From positions 124,001-188,000 of the forward strand of contig NZ_QNVY02000004.1 in the NCBI RefSeq assembly GCF_003314435.2: a stretch of DNA of 64,000 nucleotides, written 5' to 3'. The DNA comes from Flavobacterium petrolei (lineage in GTDB: Bacteria; Bacteroidota; Bacteroidia; Flavobacteriales; Flavobacteriaceae). Below the pieces are notes generated by a model. The model made no database searches, was not told the origin of the DNA, and saw nothing but the letters and a program-made list of their open reading frames with translations. Of this stretch, positions 1 to 7,328 are shown piece after piece (positions within the stretch are counted from its first letter, which is position 1; each line of letters starts with the position of its first letter). A program made the position numbers and the translations under genes.

Positions 1-373
1 AATCAACCGAATGTGGTAATACTATTCGAGCCTGTGAATGCCACCATCCGTGAAAGGGATTCACATAAAATTTATCTAATACCTCTTTTAGAGGATGAAA
101 AAGTGCTTGAGATTGATGGTATTTCATATAAGCAAGAATTTTATAGACTGCAATTAATTCTTGGTCTTTGTATTTAAGTGTAACTGACAAATGCCTTGCA
201 GTCTCTTTTAAAGGTGTTTCCTGAAAATATTGCTGACGATTTTCTTTTAGATCATACCAAGGTGAATTGATTGTATTTTCTCCTATTATAAAATCCCTAA
301 TTTGCACTTCAGGCACATTTAAGCCTTTCCAATAATTAAAGATCTGATTCCACTGTGTCATATAGCTTTTCAT
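1..373 (-). CDS. Hypothetical protein, 3' end beyond the window
   Basis: An ATG at 371-373 opens a minus-strand frame of 124 codons with no stop before the window edge, so the C-terminus is missing. The visible protein starts MKSYMTQWNQIFNYW, is rich in aromatic and charged residues, has no signal peptide or membrane segment, and contains a Trp/His patch (FHGWWHSQAR) near the edge. I do not recognise the family. The uninterrupted frame in AT-rich DNA and a sensible start are the support. A large palindrome (448-502) lies about 75 bp upstream and could regulate it. Confidence 0.55.
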   Translation of the reverse strand, partial: MKSYMTQWNQIFNYWKGLNVPEVQIRDFIIGENTINSPWYDLKENRQQYFQETPLKETARHLSVTLKYKDQELIAVYKILAYMKYHQSQALFHPLKEVLDKFYVNPFHGWWHSQARIVLPHSVD

Positions 374-447
374 AAAATTCAAATTTAATAATATATTTCA
401 ATTATTAAATTTATAAAATAATGAATATGCAAATAATTCCTATTTAA

Positions 448-502
448 TAAACCAAAATATGCATAATAAACTTGATTGGTTTATTATGTATATTTTGGTT
501 TA
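448..502. repeat. Near-perfect 24-bp inverted repeat (AT-rich palindrome)
   Basis: Arms 448-471 and 479-502 are complementary at 23 of 24 positions around a 7-nt loop (ttgattg). Each arm carries the core ACCAAAATAT. It lies between the partial gene starting at 373 and the broken gene ending at 559. There is no T-run typical of an intrinsic terminator. An operator or a remnant of a mobile element are both possible. Confidence 0.7.
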
Positions 503-558
503 CTGTGTTGTATTTTAGTATATTATAAAAACATTCAATTTATAAATGATAAATTATA

Positions 559-965
559 TTATTCTTTACTCCATTTCATGTTTAAAGCCCACTTTGTATG
601 TTGACGAATATCATAGAGTTTCTTCTTAGTTCTTTTATCGTGTCCTAAACAGTCAATTAGTTCTCTATCTGCCCATTTTATGTACTCTGTATCTCCTTGA
701 TTCTTCAGTGCCAAAAGTTCTTTGCGTTGTTCTACGTTTGGTAAAAGTTCTAAAATATCATACTGCAATATTTCGGGACAATTCCAACCAGCTGTTCTTT
801 TACGGGTGTCGTAGCTCTACCAAGTAGATTGTAGTTGACATATGGGAAGTCCTCTTTTGATAATAACTCGGCCTTGCCTTCTATAAGTTCTTCGTAAAAT
901 TCTCTCCAATGGTTAATTTCACGGTTCTGACCCTGTCGGGACAATTCTCGAACCATTTTCTGCAA
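559..965 (-). pseudogene. Frameshifted hypothetical gene
   Basis: Two overlapping minus-strand frames look like halves of one protein. The upstream half (965 to about 790) reads MQKMVRELSRQGQNREINHW and continues through ...TTPVKEQLVG. The downstream half (about 800 to 559) continues as GWNCPEILQYDILELLP and ends ...WALNMKWSKE. The downstream half has no ATG, and the upstream half ends at a stop just after the frames cross near 785-800, which suggests a single-base indel. The first codons lie inside the dispersed repeat at 938-1067, so the native N-terminus may also be lost. The family is not recognised. Confidence 0.45.
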
Positions 966-1067
966 GATTTAAAGCATTTGAGTATGCCGTCATCCATTTA
1001 ATAAAGCCAATGAAAACATTAAATTTATTCGTAAGCCCATATCCACTTTAACTTATTATGTCAACTA
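938..1067. repeat. Dispersed repeat A, copy 1
   Basis: This stretch runs from a gggac motif through the core AACCATTTTCTGCAAGATTT and on to a block ending atccactttaactt. It is clearly alike 11569-11699 and, more loosely, 7424-7545 and 46170-46288, all in the same orientation. On the minus strand the copies share a peptide-like frame resembling NKFNVxIGxIKW..YSNALNLAENGSRI, interrupted in some copies, so it may be a decayed coding fragment. Here it abuts the frameshifted gene. Confidence 0.65.
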
Positions 1068-1130
1068 ACAGGACAAGCTTATATTTATGGGTATGGAATG
1101 CAATTTAGCTATCTTTATTATCTTGTTTTT

Positions 1131-2063
1131 TTATTCTTGCCAATTTATAGAATATTTTCCTGTCGGCGCAATTTCGATCCATTTACCTTCGATGATTTTT
1201 TCCTCTAATGTTCTGTTATTAATTAAACGAAGCCTATAAGAGACTTGACGCTTTCGCAATTCAATTTCAGTTAAAAATGCAGATTGCCCCTTAGGAATAG
1301 TAACTGTTTCCATTTCTTCAAAACCGTGTGGATTAATGGACCAAATATTGCTATAAAGTCTTTTTTCTCTACCAAAATATATTTCGTCGTTATAGATGCT
1401 AGTTGGTACTTTTATCATTAGAGAATCCCTTTCTAGCCATGCAAAAGCATCATTTTCTAGACTTTCAAAACGAGATTGATTTTGAATAGTTAGCCCATCA
1501 TAAGGTAAAAATCGAAATGATTGAGGTTCATTTATATTAAATTTATATGTTACCCCTTTTTGAACAAAAAGGGAGTCTGTATCTTCTTCATTTGTGTTGA
1601 ATTTGATATTGCTAAATTCGTAGCCTTGTGATTTTTTTTGAGTTACATTAATTTCTTGACCAGAATTTAGTACTAAAGTGAAAGTAAAAGATTCTCCTGT
1701 ACTATTTTCATTTAATTTGATTTTTAGCGATGATGAAGTTTCTCGTGTAATAGTGAATCCTTTATTTTCCCAATTAGCTACTATTTTTCCTAAGTCTTCT
1801 AAAACTAAAATTTTATTATTTTGAATTATTTCTCCATTTTGCGCATATATATCACCAACTATATTCACATTTCCTTCTTTATTGATAACTTTTGTAATGC
1901 TCCAATCTCCATTGGTGAACGTTATTTCAGTTTCACCTCCTTCGGCTTCCATTTCTACCAAATTAGTTGATGGTTGGATTGAAGTCATTTCAACCTTGTC
2001 ATTACTGCAAGAAATACATCCAATAGACAAAAATATTCCGATAAATATTATCTTAAATTTCAT
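1131..2063 (-). CDS. Lipoprotein with BACON-like N-terminal region
   Basis: A 310-residue predicted surface or periplasmic lipoprotein. Residues 1-19 form a signal peptide ending in a Cys-rich lipobox (GCISC) followed by SNDKVE, typical of Bacteroidota lipoproteins. Residues about 35-145 contain a GGETEITFTNGDWSI stretch and a later QEINVTQKK strand, a pattern seen in BACON and other Ig-like domains. The C-terminal half (about 150-310) is beta-rich and unassigned. The start is the ATG at 2061-2063. A hairpin at 2189-2221 separates it from the gene upstream on the same strand, so it is probably transcribed on its own. Function unknown; sugar or surface binding is only an inference. Confidence 0.7.
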   Translation of the reverse strand: MKFKIIFIGIFLSIGCISCSNDKVEMTSIQPSTNLVEMEAEGGETEITFTNGDWSITKVINKEGNVNIVGDIYAQNGEIIQNNKILVLEDLGKIVANWENKGFTITRETSSSLKIKLNENSTGESFTFTLVLNSGQEINVTQKKSQGYEFSNIKFNTNEEDTDSLFVQKGVTYKFNINEPQSFRFLPYDGLTIQNQSRFESLENDAFAWLERDSLMIKVPTSIYNDEIYFGREKRLYSNIWSINPHGFEEMETVTIPKGQSAFLTEIELRKRQVSYRLRLINNRTLEEKIIEGKWIEIAPTGKYSINWQE

Positions 2064-2188
2064 TTTTTTTTAATAATTTTCAGCTAATTTTTCACAATGA
2101 ATACCAATTTGCAGACACTTGAAACGATAGAGGTTATAAAATAAGGGAATTATCGCTCTACATCTTGCTTTTAAACGCATTTATAATA

Positions 2189-2221
2189 TAGCGCTAAAGT
2201 AGTCTAGCTACTATAGCGCTG
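2189..2221 (-). terminator. Hairpin after the BamE-like gene
   Basis: Imperfect inverted repeat with arms TAGCGCTAAAGTAG and CTACTATAGCGCT around a short loop. It starts right after the minus-strand stop codon of the 2228-2560 gene and precedes the gene at 2063. There is no long T-run, so termination is inferred from position. Confidence 0.5.
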
Positions 2222-2227
2222 GTAAAA

Positions 2228-2560
2228 CTATCTAACTATAACTTGGCGATTTTTATCAAGTAATTGTTCTTTACCTTGTTCTAATGATTTTAATACCGAG
2301 TTTTCTAAATATAAAATGCTATTTACCTCATACCATCGACGAAGGAATATATGCTCTTTATAATATAAGGTTTCCAACAAGTTTTGACTATTATCTATAG
2401 ATGAACTTTCCTTATAGGGTCTACCATATAAAGTAATAACCGCTTCTTTGGTCATGCCTAGTTTTATGGGCTTAGATGTAAATTTGCTTTGCCGTTGTAC
2501 GGCGCAGCCAATTGAAATTAGTGTCAGTGTTAACAGGAAGAAGTATTTTATTTTATTCAT
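2228..2560 (-). CDS. Small BamE/SmpA-like lipoprotein
   Basis: A 110-residue lipoprotein with a signal peptide ending in the lipobox ISIGC. The motif KLGMTKEAVITLYGRPYKES (about residues 33-52) matches the usual signature of small BamE/OmlA/SmpA-type lipoproteins, in which a GMT-x-V-x-x-x-x-G-x-P helix-loop is followed by a beta-sheet; the sheet-like LETLYYKEHIFLRRWYEV follows here. The resemblance rests on this motif and the size. A true role in outer-membrane assembly is not shown, because the fold is reused in many lipoproteins. It lies 52 bp downstream of the aerolysin-like lipoprotein gene on the same strand and is probably co-transcribed with it. Confidence 0.65.
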   Translation of the reverse strand: MNKIKYFFLLTLTLISIGCAVQRQSKFTSKPIKLGMTKEAVITLYGRPYKESSSIDNSQNLLETLYYKEHIFLRRWYEVNSILYLENSVLKSLEQGKEQLLDKNRQVIVR

Positions 2561-2612
2561 ATTATTTTTATAATCGGTTTCTAATCATAAACTGGTTTTG
2601 AGGTTTGGTAAA

Positions 2613-3866
2613 TTAGTGATTATTTACCTTAACAGAAGCACCTTTTGTTACGACGTTAGTTCTCAAATTTGTTTGTTGAGTGTTGACAATTATATCGGTA
2701 CAATCAACACCACTCCAGATGCCTCTAACTGTAATAACTTTCTCAGTGTTTTGTCCTCTCAAAGTAGCAATGTAATTTACGTTCATATTATATCTAGTTA
2801 CTGTAGCAGAGGCAGTAACTCTTGAATTTGCTGGAATTAAAAGGGGAATATCATAATTACGTGTATCTTCTGTTGTTTCACTCTGTCCATAGGTATATTG
2901 CAATGAACCTCCAATTTCTTTACTGATTTTACCACCTGCTATAAATGGTATGTTGACTTCTATTTCTGTCGAGAGTTTTGTTGTAATTGTGCTTTGGTTT
3001 GTGTGATTAGAAGTCTTTGCTGCCTTTTGTCCAAAACTTGTAGTTATGCTTTGCTGCACAGATGTTCCATTTGTGTATGACCAGGTAGTTGTAAAGTCAG
3101 GAATTTTGCTTAATACAGCGCTAGCATCATTTACATACTCAATTCTTTCTAACTTGAAAATATCATTCGGAACGATATTAAATTGTTGAGCAAAAGAGTT
3201 GTTAGATTTTGCAAAGCCGATTGCACCATTAGTAGCATCTAGATAATAATTATAAACATCCCATGAGCTGCCATCACCAGAACCAAGCAAATCCTGGCTA
3301 ATAAAATACAATGCATCGTTTGTCGTATTCGCTGAGAAATCCCATGAAAAACCGAATAAACTATTGCTATTTGTTGCTTGCGTGTAAAGAACATAGTTAC
3401 TTGGATTATTAGCATATGAACCTGCTCCGATAGGTGCTTCATCATTAGTAGAATAAATCAAATAAGAAATACCAGTTGATGGCGGAAGAAACTTTAAATA
3501 GAAAAGTTGATTTGGGTTAGTCGAAGAATAAGGAGCTAATATAACTTCTTGACCTTTTCCTTGCGATTGAAACGTATTTTTGCTGAAATAAGTATCTTTA
3601 GTTTGAATAAAAAAGTTAATGCCATTTAGTTCGTACAAGTCCGAATAGGTATCGCCTGATGCTAAACTTCTTAAGTTATTTGGTTTTTTTGGAAATTTAG
3701 TTGAATCAAGTTGAATAATTGTGTCTCCAGGTAGATTAAATTTGACCTTCATGGATTTTATAGAAGCATCAATGTCAGATCCTGAAATATTTTCCTGAAT
3801 GATTGCATCCCTTTCGCAGGAAAATATTAAAATTGAAAGTAAGATTAGGTAAAAGAATTTTTTCAT
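2613..3866 (-). CDS. Lipoprotein with aerolysin/ETX-MTX2-like pore-forming domain
   Basis: A 417-residue protein with a signal peptide and lipobox (LIFSCE, Cys at about 17). The N-terminal half (about 70-230) is an unassigned beta-rich region with several aromatic residues. From about residue 255 the sequence has the hallmarks of aerolysin-type beta pore-forming proteins: long Ser/Thr-rich amphipathic strands (SITTSFGQKAAKTSNHTNQS, STITTKLSTEIEVNIPF), a Gly/Ile-rich turn, a second strand pair, and the closing signature IPANSRVTASATVTRYNMNV. In ETX/MTX2 relatives the last motif is usually P-x-N-x-x-V plus alternating hydrophobic strands. A lipid-anchored version could be a contact-dependent toxin or a structural protein. 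The fold call is by eye and no homologue was checked. Confidence 0.65.
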   Translation of the reverse strand: MKKFFYLILLSILIFSCERDAIIQENISGSDIDASIKSMKVKFNLPGDTIIQLDSTKFPKKPNNLRSLASGDTYSDLYELNGINFFIQTKDTYFSKNTFQSQGKGQEVILAPYSSTNPNQLFYLKFLPPSTGISYLIYSTNDEAPIGAGSYANNPSNYVLYTQATNSNSLFGFSWDFSANTTNDALYFISQDLLGSGDGSSWDVYNYYLDATNGAIGFAKSNNSFAQQFNIVPNDIFKLERIEYVNDASAVLSKIPDFTTTWSYTNGTSVQQSITTSFGQKAAKTSNHTNQSTITTKLSTEIEVNIPFIAGGKISKEIGGSLQYTYGQSETTEDTRNYDIPLLIPANSRVTASATVTRYNMNVNYIATLRGQNTEKVITVRGIWSGVDCTDIIVNTQQTNLRTNVVTKGASVKVNNH

Positions 3867-4060
3867 AAAGAATAGGCATTAGGATTCATATTTGATTATT
3901 TAATTTTTGAACTAACACATAGAGATTTGAAGCTGCGATTTTGTGATTTTTTTAGCTACTCAATTATTTAGTATCTAATATTTTCATTAGCGTACTTTGT
4001 TTAAGTCTTAAAATTTTTATTTGTGAATTACAAACCTATTGCTGTTTATGAATTTTTATA

Positions 4061-4714
4061 CTACACAAAAGAGTAGTTTTTGTTAATTTTACTAATTTTA
4101 GAAATTAAAATATCGTTTGAGATCAAGTTTTTATTTTTTTCATAAAAACTAATAAGGCCATCATAATTCATGCTTATTGGTATAGTTTCCGAGCCTAAAT
4201 AATTTATAGATTTTCCTATAATAGTAGTTTTTATACCTAATAATTTCAGCATTCGGAGTAATTTACTATCGCATTCAGCAAAGGCTATATTGTCCTTGTG
4301 TTGACAAACAGGAGTAATGGCGCAAATTATTAATTTCTTGAATAAACTAATATCACTTACTTCTTTCTTAATTGCAAATCGCCCTATATGCCAAACATTT
4401 TTTAATGAAATGTCACCAATTACTGAAAACGGATTGATGTTAAAGTTTTTTTGAATTGGCAATACATCTATATAATCCCATTTTAAAATGCGAATTGAAC
4501 CTATGATGCTTCCTAAATAGTCCTTGTAAACAAAAATTTCTGCATTTTTATTGAAACTAATCTCCTCTTCGAATATTAAAATGATCTCCTCTTCATATTT
4601 AGAAGGAAGGATAGCACCTAGATGATGTTTGAAATTTTCTTTTACAATAAAATTTGATAAGGTTAATAGTTCTTCTGTTTTTAGTTTTTCTAAATAAGTG
4701 CTTTTAAGTATCAT
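4061..4714 (-). CDS. LuxI/FeeM-like N-acyltransferase (autoinducer-synthase fold)
   Basis: A 217-residue cytosolic protein without signal peptide. The layout resembles GNAT-fold N-acyl amino acid / acyl-homoserine lactone synthases. There is a central beta-strand block with an arginine (VWHIGRFAIKKE, about 108-119), a helix, a strand with AFAECDSKLLRMLKLLGI, and a C-terminal IIGKSINYLGSETIPISM, which echoes the G-x-x-x-x-Y-x-G-x-x-x-x-P-x-x-x end of LuxI- and FeeM-type enzymes. These enzymes usually join an acyl group from an acyl carrier protein to an amine. It is divergent from a PAS-LuxR regulator, with a ThiF-like enzyme gene just beyond. A 17-bp direct repeat lies at its stop codon and again upstream of its start. 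Substrate unknown. Confidence 0.6.
   Translation of the reverse strand: MILKSTYLEKLKTEELLTLSNFIVKENFKHHLGAILPSKYEEEIILIFEEEISFNKNAEIFVYKDYLGSIIGSIRILKWDYIDVLPIQKNFNINPFSVIGDISLKNVWHIGRFAIKKEVSDISLFKKLIICAITPVCQHKDNIAFAECDSKLLRMLKLLGIKTTIIGKSINYLGSETIPISMNYDGLISFYEKNKNLISNDILISKISKINKNYSFV
4062..4078. repeat. 17-bp direct repeat, copy 1
   Basis: The word tacacaaaagagtagtt overlaps the last codons of the acyltransferase gene. An identical copy starts exactly 700 bp away at 4762, upstream of the gene. It is either a regulator-binding site or a trace of insertion or duplication of the gene. Confidence 0.75.
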
Positions 4715-4720
4715 ATAATA

Positions 4721-4742
4721 TATTTATTTTCAAAAATAAATA
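4721..4742. promoter_or_regulatory. AT-rich palindrome in the divergent promoter region
   Basis: A perfect inverted repeat with 10-bp arms (TATTTATTTT and AAAATAAATA) and a 2-nt centre. It lies 7 bp upstream of the acyltransferase start in the 149-bp region shared with the LuxR-type gene. It is a candidate operator, but AT-rich palindromes arise easily by chance in this DNA. Confidence 0.35.
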
Positions 4743-4761
4743 GTTTAGGTCGCCCAATCAT

Positions 4762-4778
4762 TACACAAAAGAGTAGTT
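4762..4778. promoter_or_regulatory. 17-bp direct repeat, copy 2, in divergent promoter region
   Basis: Identical to 4062-4078. This copy lies in the intergenic region between the acyltransferase gene and the PAS-LuxR gene, where an operator for the LuxR-type protein would be expected. Confidence 0.5.
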
Positions 4779-4863
4779 GTACTATTTTTTTATATGTTAA
4801 ACTAGAAGTATGAGCGTATAATCCTTCTTTAAAAAGCTAAATTTGGAATTAGAACATTTAAAA

Positions 4864-5622
4864 ATGGGAGACATAAATGATTTCTTTTCGTCAAGAAATA
4901 CTATTAATAGCATTTCAAATGAAGATCGAAATAAAACTGCTGATTATTTAGAGCCAATAAAAGCTTTTGCAAAAACCACCTATAAAAGCATATATTTAAT
5001 CGATTACCAAGAAAAGGGTTTTGAATATGTTTCTGAAAATCCTCTTTTTTTATGCGGGCATACATCAGGAGAAGTAAAAGAAATGGGTTACCTTTTTTAT
5101 TTTAAATATGTTGTTGAAAAAGATTTAGATTTGCTTTTGAGAATAAATACAATAGGGTTTGATTTTTATGAAAAAATTCCACTAGAAGAGAGAAAACTAT
5201 ACACCATATCTTATGATTATCATTTAAACAATCAAGAGGGTAAAACTATCTTAATCAATCAAACATTAACACCATTGTTTTTGACAAATGATGGGAAAAT
5301 ATGGAAAGCATTATGTGTTATATCCCTATCTAACGAACAAGATTCTGGGAATATCAAAATTTATAAGGATGGAGAGAATAAAATTTATAGTTATAATTTA
5401 AAAGGTGATTTTTGGAAAACTAAAGAAAAAGTAAAATTGACAGACAGGGAGAAAGAAATTTTACGGCTTTCTATTAGAGGGTCTACTATTAATGAAATTG
5501 CAGAGAATATATTTATATCACCCGAAACAGTAAAATTTCATAGAAGAAAAATATTAAACAAACTTGAGGTTTCAAATATTTCTGAAGCTATTTTTTTTGC
5601 AATAAATAATAAACTTTTTTAA
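4864..5622 (+). CDS. PAS-LuxR family transcriptional regulator
   Basis: A 252-residue regulator. Residues about 25-160 look like a PAS-type sensory domain (FKYVVEKDLDLLLRI, DYHLNNQEGKTILINQTLTPL). Residues about 190-250 are a LuxR/GerE helix-turn-helix with the standard LTDREKEILRLSIRG, IAENIFISPETVKFHRRKIL and LEVSNISEAI. There is no receiver domain. The ATG at 4864 is preferred; an in-frame TTG at 4843 would add seven residues. It is divergent from the acyltransferase gene, and its stop overlaps the convergent ThiF-like gene by 4 bp, so the three genes are packed as one unit. PAS-LuxR proteins of this type are common in Bacteroidota. Sensing the product of the neighbouring synthase is an inference. 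Confidence 0.85.
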   Translation: MGDINDFFSSRNTINSISNEDRNKTADYLEPIKAFAKTTYKSIYLIDYQEKGFEYVSENPLFLCGHTSGEVKEMGYLFYFKYVVEKDLDLLLRINTIGFDFYEKIPLEERKLYTISYDYHLNNQEGKTILINQTLTPLFLTNDGKIWKALCVISLSNEQDSGNIKIYKDGENKIYSYNLKGDFWKTKEKVKLTDREKEILRLSIRGSTINEIAENIFISPETVKFHRRKILNKLEVSNISEAIFFAINNKLF

Positions 5623-6374
5623 TCAGTATTGATTGAAGAAAAATAGAATTCCGGAAATTTTTTAATCTCTCTTTTTGTTGCTATTTTAAATAATAAGTGG
5701 GTGCACATGCCTGCAACAATCCATGAACCTACAGATAGCTGTGGAGGAGATAGTTTTTCTTTTTCATTACAATATTCTTCTAGGATTTCATCTATCCATT
5801 TTTGAGGGTGCCCCCAAAATTTCAAATAGTTAGAAAAATATTTAACAATTTTTATTTCATTAAATTCTTCGTTCGGTTTTATTAGACTTTCTAATGATAA
5901 ACTATCTGTTGCTATAACAGTAACTAAACCTCCCCAGCCTAAATTATACGGATGTAATACCATTATATTATGCTTCTGGCATATTCTATCAAATACAAGT
6001 GGGATATCTGTAAAAAAGTCTAGTGCATTAATTGCAACCTTATGACCCTGAATATAAGATTCCACATTTTCAGAGGTTAAAAAGTTGTTGTGTACAGATA
6101 TAGTAGCGCCTGTGTTGATTGATTTTAATCTTTCTTTTAAAGCATCTACTTTATTTTTACTAATGTCTCCATTACTATAATTTTGACGATTTAGATTAGA
6201 TAATTCCACTATATCTCCATCAACTATTGTAATATTTTCAAAACCAAAACGTAATGCACATTCAGCAATAACACTTCCTATTCCAGAGCCTCCTAGTAAA
6301 ATAGGGTAATTTTTAATAATTTGTTGCTCTTCGGTGGTTAAATAAATTCTATTTCTGCAGTATCTTGATTCCAT
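5619..6374 (-). CDS. ThiF/MoeB/E1-like adenylyltransferase
   Basis: A 251-residue protein with the ThiF Rossmann core. The nucleotide-binding turn is LLGGSGIGSVIAE (about 28-40), the acidic strand VDGDIVELSNLNRQN (about 52-66) carries the conserved Asp and Arg, and an ALDFFTD segment follows. ThiF-family enzymes use ATP to adenylate a C-terminal carboxylate of a ubiquitin-like protein, peptide or sulphur carrier. The paired CxxC zinc motifs of MoeB are absent. Several single cysteines exist but no obvious catalytic Cys motif. No ubiquitin-like partner, E2 or JAB protease is encoded nearby, so the substrate is unknown. It converges with the PAS-LuxR gene (4-bp overlap), and a truncated transposase gene follows on the same strand at 6404. 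Confidence 0.8.
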   Translation of the reverse strand: MESRYCRNRIYLTTEEQQIIKNYPILLGGSGIGSVIAECALRFGFENITIVDGDIVELSNLNRQNYSNGDISKNKVDALKERLKSINTGATISVHNNFLTSENVESYIQGHKVAINALDFFTDIPLVFDRICQKHNIMVLHPYNLGWGGLVTVIATDSLSLESLIKPNEEFNEIKIVKYFSNYLKFWGHPQKWIDEILEEYCNEKEKLSPPQLSVGSWIVAGMCTHLLFKIATKREIKKFPEFYFSSINTD

Positions 6375-6403
6375 TTTATTTATATTTAATTCGTCGGGTG
6401 TAA

Positions 6404-6958
6404 TTAAATTGTTTGATTTTTAATATTGTTTATTGGTCTATCAAAAATGAATTTATTGATATATTGTGCCAATTTTAATGCTGTTATTTTTGCTAAAATT
6501 CTTGTTTTAAAACCTTCAAAAGTTTTAGCATAATTGTTTCTAATTCTGAACTGCTCGCATAGTTGTGAAAATAATGTTTCAATTCTTTTTCTTGATTTTC
6601 TAAAGATATAAGGTTGTGGCTTATAATCTTTTTGATTAGCTCTTTTAGGTGTTTCTAATTTAATATTTACCGTTTGAAACAAATCTAATTGAATACTTTG
6701 AGACAAGTAACCTCTGTCTCCAAGCAACACACAATCAGATATTTGTTGCTTTATGTTTTTCAAAAAATGAACATCGTGAACTTCTGCTTTTGTAATATCT
6801 AATGAATGAAAAATTCCATTTATAGAACAAACTCCATACAATTTATATCCGTGAAACCAGTTGTTTTGAGAAGCGCAAAACCTTTTTGAAGGAGCTGTTT
6901 CAAACTGATTTTTACAGATTTTAATTTTCCTATGACGTGCAAATATGCAAATCTCCAA
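6404..6958 (-). pseudogene. IS982-family transposase, 5'-truncated
   Basis: The frame encodes the C-terminal 184 residues of an IS982-type DDE transposase: FARHRKIKICK, ETAPSKRFCASQ, GYKLYGVCSINGIFHSLD, the second catalytic Asp in LLGDRGYLS, and the third acidic residue in KSRKRIETLFSQLCEQF. Family members are usually about 290 residues. Here the N-terminal third is gone, including the first catalytic Asp, which normally sits just before the EICxFARH stretch. The frame starts at a TTG directly next to AT-rich tandem repeats (from 6986), so the breakpoint is near 6960. No clear terminal inverted repeats were found. Not expected to be active. Confidence 0.85.
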
Positions 6959-6985
6959 CGCATAAACACACCTTATTTTATGAAA

Positions 6986-7169
6986 TAAAGATTTTAATTA
7001 AAAACAACCTGTTTTAAAGAACATTAGGATTTTTAGTAAAACGGTCCTTCTTTATTGAGTAAAGATTTTAATTAAAAACAACCTGTTCTAAACTATCTTA
7101 AGATTTTTATTAAAACAATCCTCTTTTATAGAGTAAAAATTTTATTTAAAAATTTCCTGTTTTTAAAAA
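6986..7169. repeat. AT-rich tandem repeat with alternating 39/35-bp spacing
   Basis: Five related units begin at 6986, 7025, 7060, 7099 and 7134, each resembling taaagatttttattaaaaac followed by a cct-rich segment. Spacing alternates 39, 35, 39, 35, and odd units match odd units best (for example attttaattaaaaacaacct at 6990 and 7064), so the real period is 74 bp. A partial unit may precede it at 6965-6985. It is followed by a short (AT)n run at 7172-7186 and twin gggggtaagaa words at 7191-7212. It abuts the broken end of the transposase gene. Confidence 0.75.
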
Positions 7170-7243
7170 GCAATATATATATATATAAAAGGGGGTAAGA
7201 ATGGGGGTAAGAAAAATGATAAAAGATTAAAGGTATAAAAAAG

Positions 7244-7270
7244 AAAAAACCCCTATTTTACAGAGGTTTT
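7244..7270. terminator. Terminator-like hairpin
   Basis: AAAACCCCT and AGAGGTTTT pair across the loop attttac, flanked by an A-run on one side and T-rich DNA on the other, so it could end transcription on either strand. On the minus strand it follows a tRNA-like 3' fragment (7303-7326), the usual place for such a terminator. Confidence 0.5.
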
Positions 7271-7302
7271 AGTATCTTCGAAAGTTGGCTACTTTCATAT
7301 TT

Positions 7303-7326
7303 TGTGACCATGATTGGATTTGAACC
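7303..7326 (-). other. tRNA-like 3' fragment (T-loop and acceptor half)
   Basis: On the minus strand the sequence GGTTCAAATCCAATCATGGT looks like the T-loop, the 3' half of the T-stem and the start of an acceptor strand. The matching 5' half is missing: the sequence immediately upstream is the arm of the inverted repeat at 7329-7488. Such fragments often mark integration of a mobile element into a tRNA gene. The match is short and could be chance. Confidence 0.35.
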
Positions 7327-7328
7327 TA

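Noticed and set aside
938..1067. Integron attC-like site or transposon terminal repeat
   Set aside because: No RYYYAAC/GTTRRRY pair and no consistent terminal inverted repeat were found among the four copies. Kept as a plain dispersed repeat.
5619..6374. ThiF-like gene as part of a CBASS or Bil-type antiviral conjugation system
   Set aside because: No E2-like, JAB protease, ubiquitin-like, cyclase or effector gene is adjacent. The neighbours are a synthase-like protein and a LuxR regulator, which do not fit those systems.
6986..7169. Possible short CRISPR array because of evenly spaced repeats
   Set aside because: The sequences between the conserved words are themselves similar from unit to unit, spacing alternates 39/35 rather than being constant, and there is no cas gene nearby. 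It is a diverged tandem repeat.
7303..7326. Functional tRNA gene on the minus strand
   Set aside because: Only the T-loop and acceptor-like half is present. The upstream sequence is the inverted-repeat arm and offers no D-arm, anticodon arm or matching acceptor strand.
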